Assembly (NCBI RefSeq): GCF_011064615.1
Contig: NZ_JAALJH010000017.1
Location: 1-64,000, forward strand
DNA length: 64,000 nucleotides
DNA from: Aquisphaera insulae
GTDB lineage: Bacteria > Planctomycetota > Planctomycetia > Isosphaerales > Isosphaeraceae
Direction: 5' to 3'
A program made the translations under genes and the position numbers. The notes beneath the pieces were generated by a model that was not told the DNA's origin, searched no databases, and was given only the letters and a program-made list of their open reading frames with translations. Numbering within the stretch: the stretch's first letter is position 1; every line of letters begins with the position of its first letter. Below are positions 26,239 to 34,525 of the stretch, one piece after another.

Positions 26239-26529
26239 TTACAAATGTCGCAGATAGACTTCAAGGGGGAGGAAACGGACCTCGACCCGACGATCCAGGG
26301 CCCTGGCGATGCGGCGGAGCATCGACAGGGAATGTCCGTCGTAATCGGCGTCTTCGAGGCGGCTGATGACGGAGGCCGTCGTGCCCACGAGTTTGGCCAG
26401 GCCAGCCTGAGTCAGGCCGGCCTTCGTCCGCAGGTCATGAATCTGCCGCCCTACCTCGGCGTTCGCGATCTCCTCCGCGACAGCGGCCGCATCCTCTGCG
26501 TCTACGCTCCGCTTGACACACCCTACACA
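26239..26529 (-). pseudogene. XRE/HigA-like antitoxin remnant without a start codon
   Basis: Between the stop codons at 26530-26532 and 26239-26241 an open frame encodes a clear HTH_3 domain: QIHDLRTKAGLTQAGLAKLV, then TTASVISRLEDADYDGHSLS and RIARALDRRVEVRF. This is the helix-turn-helix of HigA-type antitoxins. The frame contains no ATG, GTG or TTG upstream of the HTH. Its 5' part (VGCVKRSVDAED) is encoded by a copy of a short repeat, also seen as a hairpin at 28158-28185. No toxin gene adjoins it. The simplest reading is a decayed antitoxin whose 5' end was replaced; use of a rare start such as CTG or ATT cannot be excluded. Confidence 0.7.
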
Positions 26530-26538
26530 TCAAGACAT

Positions 26539-27318
26539 CTACCACAAATCGTCTCGGTCCTTCGAGACGGTTTCGCCGCCGGAGATCGTGTAGAGGGCGC
26601 GACGAACATCCGCGGGGAGTGTCGGCCTGAAGTAGTGAAGGCTACCGTCCATGAAGCACATGCCGATGGATATCTCGTGATGCAGCTTCGACGCCGGGGA
26701 AAGTCCCAGGACCAGGGGGAGGTCGGCGTCAACAGGGGCCATCCAGGGGACGGCGTTCTCCTTGCCCGCCTCGAGGACCATCACCGTCTCGCCGGGCCGA
26801 TCGGTGATCTCGGCGGGGCGGCGGGGCTTGCCTGGAATCAGGCAGCCGTCGGGGGCGGTGGTGGCGAGGTAGGTCGTCATGCCGGGCCGATCGGGCGCCA
26901 TCGGGCAGCGATAGGCGAAGGGCGTGGGCTCGGACCACCGGAGGTTCACCGGGTCATCCCAGGGCTTCGACAGGTCGATCTGGTCGTATCGCCCTTTCTC
27001 ATCGAGGTAGGGCAGGATCAGGGTCCGCCAGCCATGCAGCCGCCGGCCGTTCGCGTCGAGCGTGCAGGCTGGAGGGAGGGCGCCGTGGATGGCCCGATAC
27101 TGGGTGAGGGCCAGCGCGATCATCCGGAGGTTGTGGTCGCAGATGAGTCGGCCATGAGGTCCCGGACGAGCGGCGTTGAAGATCGGCAGGATGACCGCGA
27201 GCAGGAGGCCGAGGATTGCCGTGATCCAGAGATTCCCCACCCAGAGGAGACACCCGCGGCCCGGCCCTGGCTTCCGGATCAGGCGGAAGTAAGGGTCGAT
27301 TTCGAAGGACGCAGGCAT
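26539..27318 (-). CDS. DUF1559 domain protein (paralogue B)
   Basis: 259 residues. One membrane span (LWITAILGLLLAVILPIF, about residues 30-48) is followed by the DUF1559 core: HNLRMIALALTQYRAIHGALPPA, WRTLILPYLDE, FAYRCPMAPDRPGMTTYL, and a final MDGSLHYF. It is clearly related to the flanking paralogues but more diverged, so it is the older member of the cluster. No type IV prepilin cleavage site is visible. Unknown function. Confidence 0.85.
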   Translation of the reverse strand: MPASFEIDPYFRLIRKPGPGRGCLLWVGNLWITAILGLLLAVILPIFNAARPGPHGRLICDHNLRMIALALTQYRAIHGALPPACTLDANGRRLHGWRTLILPYLDEKGRYDQIDLSKPWDDPVNLRWSEPTPFAYRCPMAPDRPGMTTYLATTAPDGCLIPGKPRRPAEITDRPGETVMVLEAGKENAVPWMAPVDADLPLVLGLSPASKLHHEISIGMCFMDGSLHYFRPTLPADVRRALYTISGGETVSKDRDDLW

Positions 27319-27349
27319 CGGTCGGGCTCCTCGACAGTTCTGGAAGCCG

Positions 27350-28117
27350 TCAGTACGCGTCGCTTGACGGGTCGTCCTTGCCGGCGATCGAGATCAGCCC
27401 CCGCAGTGCCTGCCGCGAGACGGTGGCCTTGATGAACCGGACAAAGCCGTCCCCGAACGCCGCGTTCATGCCCACGGGATGGACGAGCGTCGAATCGGGC
27501 GTCAGGCCCAGGATCGTGGTTTCATCCGCATCGATGGGTGCCATCCAGGGGACGGCGTGCCCCTCATCGACCTCGATCACGGCGAGCGTGGTCATCAGCC
27601 CGTCGGTGATCTCCTCCAAACGCCGCGGCTTCCTCCGGTCCAGGAAAGCCGACGGCCCCGCGCTGGCCAGGTAGGTCGTCGTGCTCCTCGGCGCCTTCGA
27701 GGAGGGGCAGCGGTATGTGCTTGGGATGTTCTCCGCGGCCTTGCGGTTGACGGGGTCGTTCCAGGGTTTCGAGAGGTCGATGGTCCGGTAGAGCGGTTCC
27801 AGCTCGAGGAACGGCAGGATCAAGGTCCGCCAGCTATGCAGCCGCCGGCCATCGGCGTCGAACGTGCAGGCGGGGGGGAAGGCCCCGTGGGCTTCCGAAT
27901 AGTTGTGGAGCGCCAGCGCGATCTGCTTGAGGTTGCAGACACACTGGGCGCGTTCGGCGGCGCCCCGGGCGCTGCGGGTTGCCGGCAGCAGCAGGGCGGC
28001 GAGGAGCAGGATGAGGCCCAGGCAGCCCAGGCCCTTCAGACAGCCGAAGCGTGCCCCGCCGGCCGGCTTCGGGACGGTGCCGGCGAACTCGGGGTCGTGG
28101 TCGACGGTGCGGGACAT
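27350..28117 (-). CDS. DUF1559 domain protein (paralogue C)
   Basis: 255 residues, close to identical over long stretches with the product of 25417-26187. Both begin [13 protein letters not shown], share SARGAA-(R/E)-RAQCV, and end [20 protein letters not shown]. Differences cluster in the middle (LELEPLYRTIDL versus [13 protein letters not shown]). The shared sequence runs into the upstream GGGCGGGGCTCCC segment, so the duplication included part of the leader. Starts at ATG 28117. Membrane anchor near residues 27-47. Function unknown. Confidence 0.87.
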   Translation of the reverse strand: MSRTVDHDPEFAGTVPKPAGGARFGCLKGLGCLGLILLLAALLLPATRSARGAAERAQCVCNLKQIALALHNYSEAHGAFPPACTFDADGRRLHSWRTLILPFLELEPLYRTIDLSKPWNDPVNRKAAENIPSTYRCPSSKAPRSTTTYLASAGPSAFLDRRKPRRLEEITDGLMTTLAVIEVDEGHAVPWMAPIDADETTILGLTPDSTLVHPVGMNAAFGDGFVRFIKATVSRQALRGLISIAGKDDPSSDAY

Positions 28118-28157
28118 GGGCGGGGCTCCCGACGCATTCCACATGACTCGGCGGTCC

Positions 28158-28185
28158 GGTGCGTCCGCGCTTCGCTCGACGCACC
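28158..28185. repeat. REP-like hairpin after cheB
   Basis: GGTGCGTC and GACGCACC flank CGCGCTTCGCTC. It lies immediately downstream of the cheB stop codon (28186-28188, minus strand) and so may end the chemosensory transcript. A degenerate copy lies at about 26497-26526 in the 5' end of the XRE remnant. Confidence 0.6.
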
Positions 28186-29286
28186 CTACAGATCCTTGAG
28201 GATTCCGGCGAGGTCTTCCAGGGCGAACTGGGCCTTCACCGCGCCTTCCAGGTAGGCCGCCTTGTTCATGCCGTAGACGACCGAGGTGGCCTCGTCCTGG
28301 CCGAGGGTGGAACCCCCGGCGGCGAGGATGGCCTTGCAGCCTTCCACGCCGTCGCGGCCCATGCCGGTCATGATGACGCCGAGCGCCCGGGCCTGGAAGT
28401 GCCTCGCGACCGAGCGAAACAAGACGTCCACCGAAGGCCGGTGGCCGCTGACGGGATCGTCGTCGGTGATCGCCACGCGGGGCCGCGCGGCGGGGCCGGC
28501 GACGCTCAGGTGCCGGCCGCCGGGGGCGACGTAGGCATGGTTGGGCTGGAGGACGTCCCCCTCCGCCGCCTCCTTCACGCTCAGGGCGCACGACCGGCCC
28601 AGGCGGTCGGCGAAGACCTTCGTGAACTGGCCGGGCATGTGCTGGACGATCAGGATCGGCGGCATCGGCGGCGCCAGCAGCGGGAGGACCTGGCTGAGCG
28701 CCTGCGGGCCCCCCGTGGAGATGCCGATCGCGATGCAGGCGACCGTCCCCGGGGCGGCCGGCGCGGGGCGCGGCGTGGCGGGCCGGGCCGATGTGGACGT
28801 CGTCGCGGGGGCCGACGCGGTCCCGGGCGCGGCCGGGACGACGCCGGTCCTCCGCTGGCGGCGGACGCGGCTCTGGGCGGCCGTCAGGACCTTGGAGATC
28901 AGCAGGTCGGCATGGGCCCGCATCTCCGCGAGCTGGTTCTTCTCCGGCTTGGGCATGAAGTCCACGGCACCGAGCTCCAGCGCCTGGAGCGTGACGTCGG
29001 CCCCGGCCTGCGTCAGCGCGCTGACCATCACCACCGGGGCCTCGTGGGCCGCCAGCAGGATCGGCAGCGCCTCGAGGCCGGAGACCTCCGGCATCTCCAC
29101 GTCGAGCGTGATCACGTCGGGCTTGAGCCGAGACGCCTGGATGACGGCGTCGCGGCCGTCCCGCGCCATGCCCACGACCTCCACCTCCGGCGAGGCCCCG
29201 AGCAGGTCGGAGAGGAGCCGGCGCATCAGCGCCGAGTCGTCCACGATGAGCACCCGCACCTTGCCTCCCGGGCCCGCCTGCGTCAC
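28186..29286 (-). CDS. cheB: Chemotaxis methylesterase/deamidase CheB
   Basis: 366 residues. An N-terminal receiver domain (VLIVDDSALMRRLL, phospho-acceptor Asp62 in ITLDVEMPEVSG, lysine in FMPKPE) is joined by an Ala/Pro/Thr linker (about 150-185) to the methylesterase domain. The catalytic residues appear in GISTGGPQAL (Ser), VQHMPGQFT (His) and GMGRDGVEG (Asp). It removes methyl groups from receptor glutamates, giving adaptation feedback. Start overlaps the cheY stop by 4 bp. Last gene of the che operon. Confidence 0.96.
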   Translation of the reverse strand: MTQAGPGGKVRVLIVDDSALMRRLLSDLLGASPEVEVVGMARDGRDAVIQASRLKPDVITLDVEMPEVSGLEALPILLAAHEAPVVMVSALTQAGADVTLQALELGAVDFMPKPEKNQLAEMRAHADLLISKVLTAAQSRVRRQRRTGVVPAAPGTASAPATTSTSARPATPRPAPAAPGTVACIAIGISTGGPQALSQVLPLLAPPMPPILIVQHMPGQFTKVFADRLGRSCALSVKEAAEGDVLQPNHAYVAPGGRHLSVAGPAARPRVAITDDDPVSGHRPSVDVLFRSVARHFQARALGVIMTGMGRDGVEGCKAILAAGGSTLGQDEATSVVYGMNKAAYLEGAVKAQFALEDLAGILKDL

Positions 29287-29723
29287 GCCCCACCCGCCCC
29301 GGGCAATGTCCCGGTGTTGGACTCGTCGCCGAGCTTCCTCAGCAGCCGGACGACCCGATCCCGGTCGAACGGCTTGACGATGAAGTCGATCGCGCCGTCG
29401 CGGATCGAATCCATGAGCGATTGTTTCTGATCGAGCGCCGTCACCACGATCACTCTTGCCTCCGGGTCCCCCGCGCGGATCCGGCGGAGGGCCTCGAGGC
29501 CCCCCATGACGGGCATGACCAGGTCCATGGTGACCAGGTCCGGCCTCAGTTGCGCGTAGAGCGCCACGGCCTCCTCGCCGTTGGCGGCCTCGCCGGCGAC
29601 GGCCCAGCCCGCCTCGGCGGCGACGTCGCGGATCAGGCGGCGCATGAACAGGGCGTCGTCCACCACGAGGAGCCGCTTCGGGGCCGCGGCCGCGCCTGCA
29701 TTCGCGCCCTCGCTCATGCTCAT
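29283..29723 (-). CDS. cheY: CheY-like response regulator
   Basis: 146 residues, a single receiver domain. The acidic pair is in LLVVDDALFMRRL (Asp22-Asp23), the phospho-acceptor is Asp67 in LVTMDLVMPVMGG, Thr/Ser in VIVVTALDQK, and the lysine in FIVKPFDRDR. There is no output domain, so it is likely the diffusible signal protein of this system or a phosphate sink. It sits between cheD and cheB on the minus strand, overlapping cheB by 4 bp. Confidence 0.93.
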   Translation of the reverse strand: MSMSEGANAGAAAAPKRLLVVDDALFMRRLIRDVAAEAGWAVAGEAANGEEAVALYAQLRPDLVTMDLVMPVMGGLEALRRIRAGDPEARVIVVTALDQKQSLMDSIRDGAIDFIVKPFDRDRVVRLLRKLGDESNTGTLPGAGGA

Positions 29724-29744
29724 GACGGACGTCCCTCGAGTCGT

Positions 29745-30275
29745 TCAGATCTCATGATCGGATCCTCCCGGGATCCTGATAGCGACGATGCCCGATGCCG
29801 TGTCGAGCGTCAAGTGCCGGCCGGAGCCGCCCCCCGTGTCGCGGGCCACGATCGGGATCCGGAGCTCGCCGAGGATCCGCTCGACGGCCTCCGCGTTCAT
29901 CCTGCCGATGTTCAGCGCCTGGCTCGCCTGGGGGCTGGTCGCGAACATGCTGGCGCCGCCGAGGACCTTGGCGACGAGCCGCCCGACGGTCCTCACGCGG
30001 AGGAGCTTCTCCATGTCCGCGACCATGCCGGGGATCGCCGTGTCGGCGAACTTGCCGGGCTGGTCGGTGGCCCCGCGCGAGTCCGGCAGGACGATGTGCG
30101 CCAGGCCCCCCACCCGCGCCACGCGGTCGTACAGGACGACCCCCACGCACGACCCGAGCAGGGTCTTGATCCGCGTCGGCGCGGCCGCGACCGCCCAGCG
30201 GCCGATGGCCACCGAGAGGACCTCCGGCGGGGGCGGAGTCGCGGATGGGCCGGGCGTGGACGAGGTCGGGGCCAT
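29745..30275 (-). CDS. cheD: Chemoreceptor glutamine deamidase CheD
   Basis: 176 residues with the CheD fold. The catalytic cysteine is in LLGSCVGVVLYD, the histidine in GGLAHIVLPDS, and the threonine-containing region is at VKVLGGASMF-like positions (AKVLGGASMF here). CheD deamidates receptor glutamines and is typically regulated by CheC, encoded immediately upstream; the two genes overlap by ATGA at 30275. The reading frame extends further 5', but ATG at 30275 gives the family-typical length. Confidence 0.93.
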   Translation of the reverse strand: MAPTSSTPGPSATPPPPEVLSVAIGRWAVAAAPTRIKTLLGSCVGVVLYDRVARVGGLAHIVLPDSRGATDQPGKFADTAIPGMVADMEKLLRVRTVGRLVAKVLGGASMFATSPQASQALNIGRMNAEAVERILGELRIPIVARDTGGGSGRHLTLDTASGIVAIRIPGGSDHEI

Positions 30276-30931
30276 CAGTGGGATTCCAGCTCGCCGATCG
30301 CGCCGGCGAGGGCCCGGAGCGAGGCGTGATCGGGGATGAACAGCAAGGTCCAGTCGAGCGACAGGTCGCGTCGGCCGGCCGAGAACGCCGAGTGGACCAG
30401 GAGCACGCGATCGAGCTCCAGCGCCTGGTCCATGAGGGCGAACTCCAGCAGGCTGCCGGCGAACTCGTGGAGGAACGTCGGCGGCGAGGGGACGAGCTCG
30501 TCCGCGTCGCCCCCCTCGCCCTTCGCCAGGCCGCCGGGCAGGTGGGCGGCCAGGGCGTTGAGATACGCGCACCCGACGATGTTGGTCGTCTCCATCGCGG
30601 CCGACCGCTCGATCTCCCCCCAGGTCGTGGTCGTGCCCGGGGGCTGGCGGAGCAGCAGGTCCGCCAGCGCGAGCCCGGCGCGGTCCTCGAAGACCAGGAG
30701 CATCTGCCCGCCGAGCGGCCCGGAGAGCACCATCGCGCACGCCGCCACCAGCGCCTCGGCCGGCCCGAGCACCCCCGCGGCCTCCGCCAGGTCGACCTGC
30801 TCCACCTCGCTGATCGACAGGCTGACCTCCTCCCCGAGCCACTTCGAGAGCGCCTGCGACGCCGCCGCGGCCCCGCGCTCGAAGATCATCCGCAGGTGCC
30901 GGCACTGGGATTCGGTCAGGACGGGAGGCAT
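30275..30931 (-). CDS. cheC: CheC-like CheY-P phosphatase
   Basis: 218 residues. The CheC/FliY/CheX-fold repeats are visible: FERGAAAASQALSKWLGEEVSL and, in the second half, ERSAAMETTNIVGCAYLNALA with the E-x2-N-x2 type catalytic pattern (Glu then Asn). The first active-site copy appears degenerate. CheC hydrolyses phospho-CheY and binds CheD. An in-frame ATG at 30982 would add 17 residues; ATG at 30931 starts just before the first conserved helix. Overlaps cheD by 4 bp. Confidence 0.85.
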   Translation of the reverse strand: MPPVLTESQCRHLRMIFERGAAAASQALSKWLGEEVSLSISEVEQVDLAEAAGVLGPAEALVAACAMVLSGPLGGQMLLVFEDRAGLALADLLLRQPPGTTTTWGEIERSAAMETTNIVGCAYLNALAAHLPGGLAKGEGGDADELVPSPPTFLHEFAGSLLEFALMDQALELDRVLLVHSAFSAGRRDLSLDWTLLFIPDHASLRALAGAIGELESH

Positions 30932-31031
30932 GAGGTGACTCGTCAGGGTGGATCGATCGATCGCGGTCGGACGACTGGCCATCCGGGATACCCGAAACGG
31001 GCCGAAAAGGGAACCGGCGTGCGGAACTTCG

Positions 31032-33455
31032 CTAGGCGAGGGCTCGCGCCGCCTCACGCCCGACGGCCCGGCTCGCCGCCATGGTGATGACGGCGTCGAC
31101 GTCGAGGATCAGCGAGACGCGGCCGTCCCCCAGGATGCTGGCACCGGAGAGGCCCGGCACGGATCGGAAGTTCTTCTCCAGGGATTTCAGGACGACCTCC
31201 TGCATGCCGATGAGCCGGTCGACGACCAGGCCGATGGTCGTCTCCCCGTTCTGGACGACGACGACCCGGAGGGACTCCGCCGGCGCGCCATTCCCGCCGC
31301 CCCCGTCCGGCGCCTCGCGCCGCTCCGACGGATGCGAACGGCCGGCCCAGCGGAAGAGGTCCTTGAGGGAGACGATCGCGATGATCCGCTTGCGGACCTC
31401 GATCGTCGGCCGGCCCTGGACGCGGAAGACTCGCGACGGCTTGACCTCGACGATCTCGTCGATGTGGTCCAGCGGCAGGGCGTACACCTCGTCGAAGACC
31501 TGCACGAGCAGGCTGGACATGATGGCCAGCGTGAGCGGCAGGCGGATCGTGAAGACCGTCCCGTGGCCGGGCGTCGAGCGGACGTCCACGGTGCCGCTGA
31601 GGTTCTCGATCCGGTTCTTGACGATGTCCATGCCGACGCCGCGGCCGGAGACATCCGTCACGGTCTCCGCCGTGCTCAGCCCCGGGTGCCAGATGTAGGC
31701 GATCAGCTCGCGGTCGGTGAGCCCCGCGGCCTCGGCCTGCGTGACGAGCCCTCGGGCCACGATCTTCTTGCGGATCCGCTCGCAGTCGATGCCGCGGCCG
31801 TCGTCGCTGACCGTGATCACGACGCTGTTGCCGCGGTGCGTCGCCTGGAGCGTCACCGTGCCGGCCCGCGGCTTGCCGGCGGCCTCGCGGGCCTCCGGCG
31901 GCTCCAGGCCGTGGTCCACCGAGTTCCGGACCATGTGGATGAGCGGGTCGCTCAGCTCGTCGATCATCCGCTTGTCCAGCTCGGTCTTCTCGCCGCCGAT
32001 GACCAGCAGCACCTCCTTGCCCGACGAGTGGCTGAGGTCGCGGATCACCCGGCGGAACCGCTCGAAGAGCGGGCCGATCGGCACCATCCGCGTGTCGAGC
32101 ACCCCCTTCTGCAGGCCGTCGGTCACCCGGCCCAGGCTGTGGATGGCCTCCGTGAGCGCCTTGAGCGTCTCGCGGCCCTGGCGGAGCCTGTCGAGCTCGC
32201 CGTGGATCTCCTTGACGTTGTCCCGGAGCCGGCGGACGTGCCCCGCCCAGCGGTCGAGCGCGCCGTCGCCGGCCCCCGCCGAGCCCAGGCCGTCGAGCCC
32301 GCGCGTGAGGCTCTCCAGCCGGTCCTCCGTGTCGGCCGCCAGCGCCTGGGCGTTCGACCCGCGGAAGAGCTCGTCGAGCCCGCGCGCAATATCCACGAAC
32401 CGCGCCTTGTTGATGACCAGCTCGCCGGCCAGGTTCATCAGGTAGTCCAGCCGGTCGCTCTCCACCCGGATCGTCTCCGCGACCTTCTTCTTGGGCGCCG
32501 GGGCGGCGGGGGACATGCCAGGAGCCGACGCCGCGCCTTCACTCCCTCCCCCCACCGTGGGGGAGGGTTGGGGAGAGGGGGCGACCGCCTCGGCCGCGGG
32601 CACGACTGAACCTGTTGCCGAGGCCGCCTCTTCACCCCCTCCCCCCACCGTGGGGGAGGGTTGGGGAGAGGGGGCGACCGCCTCGGCCGCGGGCAAGCTC
32701 ATCACAGAGGGCAGGGCGGCCCCTGCGTCGATTCGTATCCGCGCCACGCCGTCCACGTCCGCCAGGGACCGCAGCTCATCCGGGCCGCAGTTCGTGGCCA
32801 GCCAGACGGTGAACTCGGTCAGCGACTCGGCCACCTCGAGCTGCTCCGCCGGGGGCCTCGTTCCGGTGATGGTCCCGCGGGTCGCCAGGCGATTCAGGAC
32901 CAGCCGGGCCTTCATGTCGGCCAGCGGCAGGTTCGGCTCGAAGGCGACCGTCACGGCCACGCGTTCCGAGTCGTCGACCAGGCTGACCGTCGGCGCGGGA
33001 GCAGGCTCCGGCGCCTTCGCGGGCTCCTCGGCCTTCGGTGGTGCCGGCACCGGGGCCGGGGCGTGCGTCGGGTCGAGCGCGGCGATGACGAGCGGGACGA
33101 GCATCGCGAGGTCGGCCTTGCCGGCGCCCTCGGCGCGGAGCTCGCGGTGATAGTCGCGGAGCTCGTCCAGGCAGCGGAAGGTCAGGTCGAGGACCGGCCG
33201 GTCCAGGTCCCGCTTCTTGCTCCGGAACTGGTCGAAGAGGCTCTCCAGGTGGTGGGTCAGCTCCTTGACCGAGTCGAACCCCATGACGACCGAGGAGCCC
33301 TTGATGCTGTGGAACATCCGGAAGGCCTCGGCCAGGGCCTTCGCGTCGGCGGGTTCCTGCTCCAGGCGGAGCAGCGCGTCGTTGAGCGCGGCGATGTGCT
33401 CGTCGGTCTCGTCCAGGTAGAAGGGGAGCAGCTCGGCAGGGTTGAACCCCGACAT
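31032..33455 (-). CDS. cheA: Chemotaxis histidine kinase CheA
   Basis: 807 residues. Hpt domain with His49 in FRMFHSIKGSS. A P2-like region (about 165-250) is followed by a Pro-rich linker containing two SPQPSPTVGGG repeats. The dimerisation region and the GHKL ATPase follow: N-box HMVRNSVDHGLEPPE, G1 SDDGRGID, G2 GRGVGMDIVKNRIE, and GHGTVFTIRLPL. The C-terminal CheW-like domain has YALPLDHIDEIVEV. It autophosphorylates and passes phosphate to CheY and CheB. Situated between cheR and cheC on one strand. The linker duplication is unusual (see repeat entry). Confidence 0.96.
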   Translation of the reverse strand: MSGFNPAELLPFYLDETDEHIAALNDALLRLEQEPADAKALAEAFRMFHSIKGSSVVMGFDSVKELTHHLESLFDQFRSKKRDLDRPVLDLTFRCLDELRDYHRELRAEGAGKADLAMLVPLVIAALDPTHAPAPVPAPPKAEEPAKAPEPAPAPTVSLVDDSERVAVTVAFEPNLPLADMKARLVLNRLATRGTITGTRPPAEQLEVAESLTEFTVWLATNCGPDELRSLADVDGVARIRIDAGAALPSVMSLPAAEAVAPSPQPSPTVGGGGEEAASATGSVVPAAEAVAPSPQPSPTVGGGSEGAASAPGMSPAAPAPKKKVAETIRVESDRLDYLMNLAGELVINKARFVDIARGLDELFRGSNAQALAADTEDRLESLTRGLDGLGSAGAGDGALDRWAGHVRRLRDNVKEIHGELDRLRQGRETLKALTEAIHSLGRVTDGLQKGVLDTRMVPIGPLFERFRRVIRDLSHSSGKEVLLVIGGEKTELDKRMIDELSDPLIHMVRNSVDHGLEPPEAREAAGKPRAGTVTLQATHRGNSVVITVSDDGRGIDCERIRKKIVARGLVTQAEAAGLTDRELIAYIWHPGLSTAETVTDVSGRGVGMDIVKNRIENLSGTVDVRSTPGHGTVFTIRLPLTLAIMSSLLVQVFDEVYALPLDHIDEIVEVKPSRVFRVQGRPTIEVRKRIIAIVSLKDLFRWAGRSHPSERREAPDGGGGNGAPAESLRVVVVQNGETTIGLVVDRLIGMQEVVLKSLEKNFRSVPGLSGASILGDGRVSLILDVDAVITMAASRAVGREAARALA
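32538..32695. repeat. Duplicated intergenic-type repeat inserted in the cheA linker
   Basis: Two copies of about 65 bp, 93 bp apart (32538-32602 and 32631-32695), each containing CCCCCCACCGTGGGGG and then GGGTTGGGGAGAGGGGGCG. They encode SPQPSPTVGGG in frame. The same C-run/G-run pattern occurs between genes at about 34365-34415 and, in a related form, inside the FHA-TPR gene near 12710-12745 (FPQPSPAEGG). Confidence 0.85.
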
Positions 33456-33476
33456 CGCAGGTTCCTTTCCTCGCAG

Positions 33477-34313
33477 TCAGGACTGCTTCTGGTAGAGCCA
33501 GGGTTTGACCTTGGTCAAGGAGTCGAGCATGGTGTAGATCCCCTCGGTGGGGCCGACGACGAGATACCCGTTCTTCGCCATCAGGGCCAGCACGTTCCGC
33601 ACCACGGCCTTCTTCGATTCCGCATCGAAGTAGATGAGCACGTTCTTGATGAAGATGCAGTCGAAGGGATCCTCGCGGAGCGGGAGCATCAGGTTGTGGG
33701 GCTTCCAGGTGACGAGCTCGCGGAGCTCGTCCCGGGCGGTCCACCGGCGGGGGCGGGCGGCGGCGTCCTCGTCGAAGTATCGCTTCTTCTCGGCCTCCGG
33801 GACGAGGTGGACGGCCCGATCGTCGTAGACGCCGGCCCTCGCGGCGGCGAGCGCGGCGCCGCTCAGGTCGGTGCCGAGGATGTGGGTCTTCCAGCCCGGC
33901 AGGAGGGCCCGGGCGGCCAGGACCTTCAGGCCGATCGAGTAGGGCTCCTCGCCGGTGCTGCACGCGGCCGACCAGACCCGGACGTTCCGCGGGTGCTTGT
34001 GGTGCCGCGAGCGCTCGGCGAGGCCCGGCAGGAACTCGTCGACGAGCCAGGCGTAATGCTGCGGGTCGCGGTAGAAGTACGTCTCGTTGGTGGTGATGGC
34101 GTCCAGGAAGAGCGGCATCTCGGCCGCGCCGGCCGGCGTCGTGATGAACGTGTAGTACGCGGCGAAGGTGTCGATCCCCGTGGCGCGGAGCCGCCGCCGG
34201 ACGCGGTTGGCGATCAGCACCCGCTTGTTGTCCGCGATCCGGATGCCGGCGGACCGGTAGATCAACGAGCAGAAGCGCTTGTATTCGTCGTCGGACAGCT
34301 CGTGGGCGCTCAT
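33477..34313 (-). CDS. cheR: Chemoreceptor methyltransferase CheR
   Basis: 278 residues. An N-terminal helical domain (SDDEYKRFCSLIYRSAGI) precedes the S-adenosylmethionine-binding domain: VWSAACSTGEEPYSIGL (motif I), ILGTDLSGAALAAARAG, and FDCIFIKNVLIYFDAESK, the family's RNVMIYF-like element. It methylates receptor glutamates opposite CheB. Gene lies between mcp and cheA in the same operon, 21 bp upstream of cheA. Confidence 0.95.
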   Translation of the reverse strand: MSAHELSDDEYKRFCSLIYRSAGIRIADNKRVLIANRVRRRLRATGIDTFAAYYTFITTPAGAAEMPLFLDAITTNETYFYRDPQHYAWLVDEFLPGLAERSRHHKHPRNVRVWSAACSTGEEPYSIGLKVLAARALLPGWKTHILGTDLSGAALAAARAGVYDDRAVHLVPEAEKKRYFDEDAAARPRRWTARDELRELVTWKPHNLMLPLREDPFDCIFIKNVLIYFDAESKKAVVRNVLALMAKNGYLVVGPTEGIYTMLDSLTKVKPWLYQKQS

Positions 34314-34364
34314 CGTTGACGTCCCCGGGCCGGCGTGCTCCGAGGCTGTCCGGCTCGACCAGGA

Positions 34365-34415
34365 CGGTCGCCCCCCCTCCCTGACCCTCCCCCACGGCGT
34401 GGTGGGGGGACCGGA
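34365..34415. repeat. Intergenic copy of the SPQPSPT-type repeat
   Basis: CCCCCCCTCCCTGACCCTCC, then CCACGGCGTGGTGGGGGGACC, in the gap between cheR and the receptor gene. It is the same GC-skewed palindrome family found in the cheA linker. It could fold as a hairpin in the operon mRNA. Confidence 0.55.
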
Positions 34416-34525
34416 GGGGCCGCCTCACGTACGGTGCAGAGATCTCCTCCGAAGCCTCGACTCATCGGCCCACCCCCACCCACTCCGCCCTTCCCACCCC
34501 GCACTCCGCACTCCCCCGCCGCGGA

